From Bacillota bacterium (GTDB lineage: Bacteria > Bacillota > Clostridia > Christensenellales > SZUA-584), in assembly GCA_023397655.1 (NCBI GenBank), contig JAEWTW010000057.1, positions 124,001 to 188,000 on the forward strand: DNA of 64,000 nucleotides. The letters are read 5' to 3'. A program made the position numbers and the translations under genes. The notes beneath the pieces are model-generated. The model did no database searches. It saw only the letters and a list, made by a program, of their open reading frames with translations, and was not told the DNA's origin. Shown in pieces: positions 7,326-14,712 of this stretch (position 1 is the first letter of the stretch; each line of letters begins with the position of its first letter).

Positions 7326-8378
7326 ATGAGAGAAGTCCGGGAAAAGAAGTGGAGCGAACTGGCGCAGGTCTGGCAGGAACTCTGCAATAATAACCCGACG
7401 GCTACACCCTTCCAGTCGTATGAGTTTTTGACGTATACCAAAAGAGGCAAAGCGCAATGGAGGGAACCGCTCAGGCTCTTTGGAGTGAGGGAATGGAACC
7501 TGCTGCTGTACAGCGACGGCAGACCTGTCGCCATCGCTCCTCTGCAGATAAAGAGAAGCCACGGCGTCGTCACGGTGGTGCTGCGGGGCCATTTCACGGT
7601 GGCCAGCCATCTGGACTTCATATACAGCAGCTGGAGCTTCGACGACTTCAGATTTCTGATGGATTATATACGGCAAAGGCTGGGGCGCGTGTCGTTCGTG
7701 CTGGACCGGGTATCTGAAAGAACGGTGACGTGCGGCTACCTGAAGCGATACTTCGCGGGTAACAGCATGGAAGAACACGAGTGCTTTTCCATACACGTAC
7801 CCGCCAGCCATGACGATTGGCTTAACGGGTTGAACCGCTCCGTTAAGCGCAACCTTATCGGCTACCATAACCGCATGAAACGCGACAACCTGGCATGGTC
7901 GGTCGATTTTTACTGCGAACAGCCCATCGGTAAAAAGCTGTGCCGCAGGCTGATGCGCGTGTATGCGGGCCGGTTTCTGGAAAAGAACAGCTTGCGTTTC
8001 GGTGCATTCCGGGGTATCGTGGCGCGTTTGCTTCAGATGTTCCTGATTCGTGACCGGATGACGCGCTGGATGAACCGGGGAGAAGGCAGTCTTCATGCCG
8101 TGCTGAACGTGAACGGGGAGGTGGCTGCCTTCACCAGCGGCATCATCTGCCGGGACAAGCGCATTATATTGTCGCGGTTCGCCATCAACACGGATTATTC
8201 CCGGTACGGTCCGGGTGGCGTACTGCTGAATGCGCTCGTCCGCCATGTCACCGAACAGAACCGAAGCGGCGCAATGGACATCCGTGAGCTGGACCTCTCT
8301 CAGGGAGGGCAGGGCGGTATGTCGTACAAGCAGGCTTATGGCGGTAAGCTGCATTACAACTACGTTTTCTACGGTTGA
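7326..8378 (+). CDS. BioF2-like GNAT-fold acyltransferase, copy 1
   Basis: The protein is about 350 residues and resembles the Acetyltransf_6/BioF2-like family, which transfers acyl groups in polysaccharide, lipid or peptidoglycan modification. Visible family-like features are PFQSYEFLTYT near the N-terminus, DRVSERTVTCGYLK in the middle and the C-terminal DLSQGGQ plus YKQAYGGK. The start at 7326 aligns exactly with the start of the second copy and has AGGAAGG upstream. No membrane segment is seen. The substrate is unknown. Confidence 0.75.
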   Translation: MREVREKKWSELAQVWQELCNNNPTATPFQSYEFLTYTKRGKAQWREPLRLFGVREWNLLLYSDGRPVAIAPLQIKRSHGVVTVVLRGHFTVASHLDFIYSSWSFDDFRFLMDYIRQRLGRVSFVLDRVSERTVTCGYLKRYFAGNSMEEHECFSIHVPASHDDWLNGLNRSVKRNLIGYHNRMKRDNLAWSVDFYCEQPIGKKLCRRLMRVYAGRFLEKNSLRFGAFRGIVARLLQMFLIRDRMTRWMNRGEGSLHAVLNVNGEVAAFTSGIICRDKRIILSRFAINTDYSRYGPGGVLLNALVRHVTEQNRSGAMDIRELDLSQGGQGGMSYKQAYGGKLHYNYVFYG

Positions 8379-8418
8379 AGCCGGTTTTGGTCTTCATACA
8401 GTGAGGGAGGATGGAGTT

Positions 8419-9471
8419 ATGAAAGAAGTTCGTGAAATGAAATGGAGAGAATTGCAGCCGATCTGGCAGCAATTTAATGAAAGAAGCCAAACGGCGACAC
8501 CATTTCAATCATATGAGTTTCTGACATTCACTGGAAGGGGCAAGCCCTACCGCAATGATCTGTTCAGGCTTGTCGGCATCAGCGAATGGAATCTGGTGCT
8601 GTATAGTGACGGCGTGCCCGTTGTCATTGCGCCATTGCTGATAAAAATGAAGCATGGCCGGCATATTGTGTATTTTCGGGGCCATTTTACTGTCGCCAAC
8701 CAGCTTGACTTCATCTATGCGGACTATACCTACGACGAGTTCAAATTCCTGATGGACCATATTAAAGCCAACCTCAAAAACCCGGAATTCATTCTGGACA
8801 GGGTTTCGGAGAAAACGGTGACCTGCGGGTATCTGAAATCGTATTTTGAGTCAGGGAAAATCGAAGAACACACATGTTTTTCCATCCCGATCTCCAAAAG
8901 CTATGACGACTGGCGCAAAACCCTGAGCCGTTCAGCGCGTCAGAACCTGTCAAACCACTATCACAGGCTGGAGCGGGACAAGCTCAATTGGTCCGTCTGT
9001 TTTTGCTATGGGGAGAAGGTGGAGGCATGCTTGTGCAAAAAGCTGATGTGGGTGTATGCCGACCGCTTCATCATCAAGAACGACTGCAATTTCGGAGTGC
9101 TGACCAAGCTGGCGACCCGTATGCTCCGCAAGTATCTGCTCCGCGACAGGATGACACAATGGATGAACAGTGCGGACGGCAACTTTCATGCCGTGCTGTA
9201 TATTGAAAAAGATGTCGCCGCTTTTGCCAGCGGCCTTTGCTGCCGCGATAAACGGATTATTCTGTCCCGTCTGGCCATCAACACCGGATACGCCAAGTAC
9301 AGCCCCGGCGGTCTGCTGATCAGCTCGGTCATCCGGCACATTATCGCGGAAAACGCAAAGGGTGAGATGGATGTCAGTGAGCTGGATCTCTCTCAGGGCG
9401 GTCAGGAGGGCATGTGCTATAAACAGGCTTATGGCGGCAAGCCGCACTACAACTACGTATTTTACGGCTGA
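8419..9471 (+). CDS. BioF2-like GNAT-fold acyltransferase, copy 2
   Basis: The protein is 350 residues and colinear with the preceding gene throughout, sharing ATPFQSYEFLT, DRVSE-x-TVTCGYLK, DRMT-x-WMN and the tail HYNYVFYG. The 40-base gap between the two genes and the shared strand point to one operon made by tandem duplication. I chose ATG 8419 because GGGAGG lies eight bases upstream; a longer frame from 8230 only overlaps the first copy. The codons have drifted freely, so the duplication is old. A CoA-dependent acyl transfer is inferred. Confidence 0.75.
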   Translation: MKEVREMKWRELQPIWQQFNERSQTATPFQSYEFLTFTGRGKPYRNDLFRLVGISEWNLVLYSDGVPVVIAPLLIKMKHGRHIVYFRGHFTVANQLDFIYADYTYDEFKFLMDHIKANLKNPEFILDRVSEKTVTCGYLKSYFESGKIEEHTCFSIPISKSYDDWRKTLSRSARQNLSNHYHRLERDKLNWSVCFCYGEKVEACLCKKLMWVYADRFIIKNDCNFGVLTKLATRMLRKYLLRDRMTQWMNSADGNFHAVLYIEKDVAAFASGLCCRDKRIILSRLAINTGYAKYSPGGLLISSVIRHIIAENAKGEMDVSELDLSQGGQEGMCYKQAYGGKPHYNYVFYG

Positions 9472-9520
9472 TACAGTGATTCATATGTGTCTGCGGTATC
9501 CTAAATTAACTGAAAAGCTC

Positions 9521-9568
9521 AAAAAACACCCCGCAGCCGCTGCGTATGTGACCGGCCGACGGGGTGTT
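9521..9568 (-). terminator. Intrinsic terminator, usable from both sides
   Basis: ACACCCCG (9526-9533) pairs with CGGGGTGT (9560-9567) across a long loop. The minus-strand reading is followed by a T run. It separates the acyltransferase pair from the convergent ferredoxin-flavodoxin gene. Confidence 0.7.
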
Positions 9569-9576
9569 ATTCATTG

Positions 9577-10356
9577 TCAGGATGAGCGCCCGCCGCGCCA
9601 GATGGGGTGGCAGTAGCGCCCCCGCTTTTCTGTGGCTTTGCCGTACTGTATCGCACGGGTGGGGCAGCGGTTGATACAAGCACAGCAGTGGTCGCACCGG
9701 CCGCTCCATTCGGGTTTGCCGTTTCCGCCCATGGTTATCGCGCCTGTGAGGCAGATGCGCGCGCACCGGCCGCAGGATATGCACGCGTCCGTCGCGTGGA
9801 ACGGGGCGCTGCGTATACCGAATTTGCGGAACAGATAGCCGACCACTGTGGTGAGCAGCCAGCCGCCGCTGCCGATCAGCTTTGTATCCGCTTCGCGCTC
9901 CAGTGCCATCTCCTTGATATGTGCCATCTCCGTTTCCGCCTGCGCCAGTTTGGAGCGTTCCAGCTCAGGGCTGTCCACATCGTACATCGGCAGGTAGTTG
10001 TTGGGCATCGCCAATTCCCATTTCGCATCCAGCGGCAGCCCCTTTTTGGCCAGCGCACGCGCCATCACACGCATCGTGGCTCCCGCGGAATCGCCGCAGG
10101 TGGCCAGCGCGAACACATACTGTCCGTCGAACCCGTCAAGCTCCATACGATGAAGGAAATCCAGCAGCGTCTGCGGAGGGCCCCATGCGTGTACGGGGAA
10201 CATGAAGCCCAGCGTTTCATTGGCATTCAGCTTATAGGAAAGCGGTTCTCCGCTCTTCAGTGCGTCTGTGACGGAGACGAGTTGTTCGCCCAGCGCTTCC
10301 GCGAGCGATTTGGCGGCCCAGTAGCTGTTGCCCGTGGCGGAATAGCAGAATATCAT
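9577..10356 (-). CDS. EFR1-type flavodoxin/ferredoxin fusion protein
   Basis: The protein is 259 residues. The N-terminal half is flavodoxin-like with the FMN phosphate loop SATGNSYWAA near residues 6-15. The C-terminal half holds two [4Fe-4S] motifs, CISCGRCARIC and CDHCCACINRC. Proteins of this type (EFR1 family) carry electrons in anaerobes. GGGAGG lies five bases before the start. The protein stands alone between terminators, so its redox partner is unknown. Confidence 0.85.
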   Translation of the reverse strand: MIFCYSATGNSYWAAKSLAEALGEQLVSVTDALKSGEPLSYKLNANETLGFMFPVHAWGPPQTLLDFLHRMELDGFDGQYVFALATCGDSAGATMRVMARALAKKGLPLDAKWELAMPNNYLPMYDVDSPELERSKLAQAETEMAHIKEMALEREADTKLIGSGGWLLTTVVGYLFRKFGIRSAPFHATDACISCGRCARICLTGAITMGGNGKPEWSGRCDHCCACINRCPTRAIQYGKATEKRGRYCHPIWRGGRSS

Positions 10357-10425
10357 GATGGCCTCCCGGTGAAGTTATGCTTTATTTTGGCATGACCCGC
10401 ATCCTGTGTCAACAAAGATAGCCAA

Positions 10426-10458
10426 TAAAAAAAGCCGCCTCCGTTTAAGGGAAGCGGC
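10426..10458 (-). terminator. Intrinsic terminator of the NlpC/P60 gene
   Basis: On the minus strand GCCGCTTCC and GGAGGCGGC form a stem, followed by TTTTTTTATT. Confidence 0.85.
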
Positions 10459-10472
10459 CGCTGTGTTGGTTC

Positions 10473-12098
10473 TCAGAATATCCTGAATCCGCAGATGAAC
10501 ATGCGCTTGCACCAGTTGGAGGTGCAGGAGCGGCGGACCACCTTGCCGTTGCTGGACGAAGCGTCGATCATCTCACCGTTGCCGATGCATATCGCCACAT
10601 GTCCGCTGAACACGATGACGTCGCCCTTTTTAAGATCACCGATGCTCTTGATCTTGGTGTACTTGGTGGATTTCGCCCAACCGCCGGAAGTCATGTAGCT
10701 TTGCTTCACGCCCACCTTGTTTAAGCACCAGTAGACGAAGCCGGAGCAGTCGAAGCGATCCGGACCTTTTGCGCCACGCACATACTTGCTGCCGAGCTTG
10801 GACTTGGCCACCGACACAAACGACGATGCGTTGGCACCGGTGATGTTGACGCCGGTAGATTTTTTGGCGCTGCCGGATGTGAGAACACCCATCGTTTTGG
10901 CGCCTACCTTACCATCCACCGACAACCGGTTGTTGTGCTGGAAGCTGCGCACCGCCGATTCGGTGTCCGACCCGAAATAGCCGGTCACTTTGCGCAGATA
11001 ACCCAGCTTTTTCAGAAGATACTGTATGTTTTCCACGTCACGGCCTTCCGCGCCGATAGTCAGCGCGTTGCCCTGCGCGTTATCAGACAGCAGCGCTTCC
11101 TTGGTAGCCGGGCCGATGAATCCGTCTGCCACTAGGCCGCTGCTCTCCTGAAAGCGCTTCACAGCTGCCTTGGTGTCTGCGCCGAATTTGCCGTCCGGCG
11201 TGGAGGTCAGGTAGCCCAGCTTCTTGAGCCGGTTTTGGAAATCCAGTATCTCGGGGCTCTCTTCGCCGTAGGAATAGGCGTTGGCCACGGCATCCTCGGA
11301 GTAAAGCAGCTCGCGGACATCCTTGCCCACTTTGCCGTCCTCGCTGAGACTGTTCAGTTTCTGAAACTTCTTGACCGCGGTTTCGGTACCCGAACCGAAT
11401 ACGCCGTCCGGCTTGTCCGCTATGTAGCCCAATTCGTAGAGCCGCTGCTGCACCTCTTCTACATCGGTGTTTTCCGTACCCATCGCGATCACATATTCCT
11501 GCGCTTCCGGCGAGAACAGTGCGGTTTCGGTCGCGCCGTCCACCGTGCCGGTTACCGTCAGGCTGTGCTGCTCCTGGAAATGCTCAACGGCAGTGCTGGT
11601 CACCTCGGAGTAAATGCCGTCCGGGTCGTCCTCGTCCATGTAACCCAGCTCCATCAGCCTTATCTGCATGTCCGCCACCACGTCGGCATGGATGCCTTCG
11701 CTGACGGACAGCTCGGCATAGGCCGGAACTGCCAGTGTGACCGGTACAGTGTTTTGCGCCTCTTTAGGCAGCTCAGGCAACATCTCACCCTGGGCGGACG
11801 CCAGCTGCGGCCTTTCCGCCGCTGTCAGCAGCAGGGGGAGTGCGACGGCCAGCGCGACGATAACAGCTGCTGCCGAAGCAAAAATGATAAGTCTTTTTTT
11901 GTTGCGGATGCGCATGTGCTTATGGCGATGGGAGCGCATACCGGGAATAGCTCCGGCTGTACGCAGCCCGGAAACGGGCATGGCGGGAATAGCCCGCGAA
12001 GATGCGGCAGACACACGAAAACCACCGCCTGAACGTCGCGGTTTCATTCCAGTGATGCGGCGGAACATGCCGCGTATGCTGTCGAGAATTTTCATCAT
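10473..12098 (-). CDS. Membrane-anchored peptidoglycan hydrolase: four PG-binding repeats plus NlpC/P60
   Basis: The protein is 541 residues. A basic cytoplasmic tail of about 65 residues precedes one transmembrane segment (near 69-93). Four PG_binding_1 repeats follow, each with an LxxLGY core and a later AVxxFQ, and then a C-terminal NlpC/P60 domain. The catalytic Cys is in FDCSGF and the His in GHVAI. It should cut peptide stems in the wall from the outer face. Family enzymes cleave gamma-D-Glu-diamino acid bonds. An unusual feature is the long positive N-terminal tail. AGAGGAA precedes the start. Confidence 0.85.
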   Translation of the reverse strand: MMKILDSIRGMFRRITGMKPRRSGGGFRVSAASSRAIPAMPVSGLRTAGAIPGMRSHRHKHMRIRNKKRLIIFASAAAVIVALAVALPLLLTAAERPQLASAQGEMLPELPKEAQNTVPVTLAVPAYAELSVSEGIHADVVADMQIRLMELGYMDEDDPDGIYSEVTSTAVEHFQEQHSLTVTGTVDGATETALFSPEAQEYVIAMGTENTDVEEVQQRLYELGYIADKPDGVFGSGTETAVKKFQKLNSLSEDGKVGKDVRELLYSEDAVANAYSYGEESPEILDFQNRLKKLGYLTSTPDGKFGADTKAAVKRFQESSGLVADGFIGPATKEALLSDNAQGNALTIGAEGRDVENIQYLLKKLGYLRKVTGYFGSDTESAVRSFQHNNRLSVDGKVGAKTMGVLTSGSAKKSTGVNITGANASSFVSVAKSKLGSKYVRGAKGPDRFDCSGFVYWCLNKVGVKQSYMTSGGWAKSTKYTKIKSIGDLKKGDVIVFSGHVAICIGNGEMIDASSSNGKVVRRSCTSNWCKRMFICGFRIF

Positions 12099-12383
12099 AT
12101 GTTAATTCCTCTTTTAACGGCTGAAACGTGGATAAGTGTAAAAATGAGTGAGGAAAGGTTGGCAGCCGTTTGTTTTCGGTTTATTGTATTATATCAAACA
12201 ACGCTTCGCAACGCAATAAAATTGTAACAATTACGTAAAGCATCCGTATTATTTATTGCATGGCTCGCTGGATTAAACATATTATAGCATTTCTTTTGTG
12301 ATATGCAAAGCAGAACAGTCAATAATTGCGACAAAGCTATTTGATAGTGGCTGATCAAGATAAATACGCGAGGTAAATTGTGG

Positions 12384-12389
12384 TATAAT
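12384..12389 (+). promoter_or_regulatory. -10 element next to the racemase start
   Basis: A perfect TATAAT lies only six bases before the ATG at 12396 and no ribosome site lies between. If used, transcription would begin at or just after the ATG. Confidence 0.4.
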
Positions 12390-12395
12390 ATTACC

Positions 12396-13487
12396 ATGAA
12401 TTCAGACGACATCATAAAAAGATCACCATATATGGAAGTTGACCTCGGCAAAATCCGCAGCAACGCGCAAACCGTGACCCGGCTTTGCCAACGCCATGGC
12501 ATCAGCGTTGCAGGCGTCACCAAGGGCGTATCGGGCATGCCGCAGGTGGCGCAGGCCATGCTGGACGGCGGCGTGTGCGCGCTGGCCGACGCGCGCATCC
12601 GCAATATAGACAGAATGCGCAAGGGCGGTATCGGCGCGGAAATCATGATGCTGAGACTTCCGCGCATCAGCAGCACGGCGGAGGTGGTGCGCAAGGCGGA
12701 CGACAGCATGAATTCTGAGCCGCATATCATCCGGTCGCTGGTTGAGGAGAGCCGCCGTATCGGCAAGGCTCACGGTATCATATATATGGTGGACGTGGGC
12801 GACCTGCGGGAGGGCGTGCTCTTCACGCGCGCGCTGGACGACGTGGCGCACATACTGGACTTGGACGGCATATCATTCCGGGGCATCGGCACCAACGTGG
12901 GCTGCTTCGGCGGTGTGATGCCTTCGCGGGAAAACATGTCGATACTGGCCAAGACAGCGCGCCGCATACGGATGCGGTACGGGACGCCTTGTGACGTGGT
13001 GACGGTGGGAGGTACGAACTGCCTGAAGCTGGTGGCTCAAGGGGACATGCCGCCCGAGATCAGCCAGATCCGCATCGGCGAAGGCATACTGCTGGGGCGG
13101 GACAGCTCGCGTAACGCGCTGCTGGAAGAGACCTGGCAGGATGCGTTCCGCCTGTCCGCGGAGATCGTGGAGATCAAGGAGAAGCCGTCCGTGCCCATCG
13201 GAAGGATAGGGCGGGACGCGTTCGGCAACACGCCTGTGTTTATCAACAGGGGCGTACGGCGGCGCACACTGATATCTCTGGGCAAACAGGACGTACGGCA
13301 GTCCGGGCTTATACCCGAAGACAAGGATATAAAGGTGCTGGGCGGCAGCAGCGACTATTATATACTGGACATCAGCGACTGCAAACGGGACTATGCGCTG
13401 GGTGACAACATCTGGTTTCAGCTGAGTTACCCGGGCCTGCTGTCGGCAACCACCTCGCAGTATGTAAGCGTGTACTTTCGGGACTGA
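12396..13487 (+). CDS. PLP-dependent alanine/ornithine racemase family enzyme
   Basis: The protein is 363 residues from ATG 12396. The fold-type III alanine-racemase barrel is recognised by MEVDLGKIRSNAQ followed by the PLP lysine in VAGVTKG (K43), and the tail carries a beta domain. It resembles the clostridial Orr/YhfX group that racemises ornithine or related amino acids more than the Alr group. The start is uncertain: TTG 12378 has GAGG only four bases upstream, whereas ATG 12396 follows a TATAAT directly and would be leaderless. A GNAT gene follows 28 bases downstream. Confidence 0.8.
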   Translation: MNSDDIIKRSPYMEVDLGKIRSNAQTVTRLCQRHGISVAGVTKGVSGMPQVAQAMLDGGVCALADARIRNIDRMRKGGIGAEIMMLRLPRISSTAEVVRKADDSMNSEPHIIRSLVEESRRIGKAHGIIYMVDVGDLREGVLFTRALDDVAHILDLDGISFRGIGTNVGCFGGVMPSRENMSILAKTARRIRMRYGTPCDVVTVGGTNCLKLVAQGDMPPEISQIRIGEGILLGRDSSRNALLEETWQDAFRLSAEIVEIKEKPSVPIGRIGRDAFGNTPVFINRGVRRRTLISLGKQDVRQSGLIPEDKDIKVLGGSSDYYILDISDCKRDYALGDNIWFQLSYPGLLSATTSQYVSVYFRD

Positions 13488-13514
13488 AGGACAACAAATG
13501 AGGGAGGAGAAGCT

Positions 13515-13970
13515 TTGGATATCGTTGTAGAAAAGGTGACAGTGCTTAACACCGCTGTTATGGAACGAATGACAGAGATTGAAGCGCAGGCCTTTGGTGA
13601 AGGCGGGCTTAACATATGGACGCTGGTACCGCTGCTTCGGCACGGGCGCGTTTTCGCACTGCGTGACGGGCATCATATCATCGGCGGTGCGCAGTTTATG
13701 CGGGACTGGGAGGACAATACCCGTGCTTATCTGGTGGGCATCGCATTGGATGCGCTCTGCCGCGGCAAGGGGCTGGGTACGCGCTTTCTTGGTGAATGCA
13801 TGGATGCGCTGAAGAGCGAAGGCATAGCCTGTGTGGAACTGACGGTGGATGCTGCGAATGTGGCCGCCGTTCGGGTATACCGCGAAAAGCTGGGGTTTGA
13901 GGTGCTGGAGACCCGCAAAGGGGAGTACGGCCCGGGTGTAGACCGCGTGGTGATGCAAAAGGTGCTGTAG
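13515..13970 (+). CDS. GNAT-family N-acetyltransferase
   Basis: The protein is 151 residues with the GNAT acetyl-CoA loop in CRGKGLGTRFL (R/Q-x2-G-x-G/A pattern) near residues 79-89 and the late motif NVAAVRVYREKLGF. The start is a TTG, with GGGAGG eight bases upstream. It is probably co-transcribed with the racemase. Substrates of this family range from amino groups on small molecules to proteins; nothing here narrows it. Confidence 0.85.
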   Translation: MDIVVEKVTVLNTAVMERMTEIEAQAFGEGGLNIWTLVPLLRHGRVFALRDGHHIIGGAQFMRDWEDNTRAYLVGIALDALCRGKGLGTRFLGECMDALKSEGIACVELTVDAANVAAVRVYREKLGFEVLETRKGEYGPGVDRVVMQKVL

Positions 13971-14045
13971 CCAGCCTTCCGTTATTCTTCATATTACAGC
14001 CAGATAAAATGGAACAGGCCGCTTCCTAAACGACGGGTGCGGGTA

Positions 14046-14051
14046 TATAAT
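14046..14051 (+). promoter_or_regulatory. -10 element upstream of rbsD-like gene
   Basis: A perfect TATAAT lies 35 bases before the gene. A clear -35 was not found. Confidence 0.4.
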
Positions 14052-14085
14052 GGATTTTGAGCAATAAAAGAAGGGGGATAATATC

Positions 14086-14514
14086 ATGATCAAAAGCAAA
14101 CTGCTCAATCAGGAGCTGATGGCCGGACTGGCCGGCTTGGGACACGGACACACCTTCATGGTCTGCGACGCAGGCTACCCGACACCCGCGGGCGGCAAAA
14201 TAATCGATCTCGCGTTGGTGGCCGGCGTTCCCACAATGCCTCAGGTGCTGGATGCGATACTGAGCGTGATGATCGTGGAGGAAGCGGTCTACTGCGAAGA
14301 AATGGAAGAGGTCAGCCCGGAACTGTGCGGCGTGTTCAAAAAGCTGTTTGCCGTCCAGAACAAGCTGACACCGCAGTGGGCGCAGTTTGAGCTGATGGGC
14401 AGGCAGTGCAGCTTTTTTGTGCGCACCGGAGACATCACGCCTTACGGCAACATTATATTAAAATCCGCGTCCGCGGTTCCCCGGTTCAACGAGAAATTCA
14501 ATATCAATCCCTGA
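14086..14514 (+). CDS. rbsD: RbsD/FucU family D-ribose pyranase-like protein
   Basis: The protein is 142 residues, normal for RbsD. LGHGHTFMVCDAGYP near residues 17-31 matches the conserved LGHTDTLVVCDAG core with its active-site histidine, and GDITPYGNIIL matches the C-terminal signature. RbsD interconverts pyranose and furanose forms of ribose before phosphorylation. No ribose transporter or kinase is adjacent, so the sugar is uncertain. The gene has its own -10 and terminator. Confidence 0.85.
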   Translation: MIKSKLLNQELMAGLAGLGHGHTFMVCDAGYPTPAGGKIIDLALVAGVPTMPQVLDAILSVMIVEEAVYCEEMEEVSPELCGVFKKLFAVQNKLTPQWAQFELMGRQCSFFVRTGDITPYGNIILKSASAVPRFNEKFNINP

Positions 14515-14530
14515 ATACCCTTGTCAGATG

Positions 14531-14565
14531 AACGGCCTGCGTTTCATTCCGCAGGCCGTTTTTTA
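14531..14565 (+). terminator. Intrinsic terminator of rbsD-like gene
   Basis: AACGGCCTGCG pairs with CGCAGGCCGTT, followed by six Ts. Confidence 0.9.
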
Positions 14566-14712
14566 ATTAAGCAAGAACAGACGTTCTCCACGATATCTGG
14601 ATTTTATTGATCAGTAAAAAGGTAAGAATTGTACATAAACATTCTTCCTGAAAATACCGATATAGCTAACGTATGTAACGATTACGGGCAAATTCTGATA
14701 TCGGGGTTCATA

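Noticed and set aside
7128..8354. Minus-strand frame of 408 codons opposite the acyltransferase
   Set aside because: No domain, no ribosome site, and the opposite strand codes for a recognised family.
12873..13958. Minus-strand frame across the racemase and GNAT genes
   Set aside because: It spans two unrelated genes and carries no recognisable domain.
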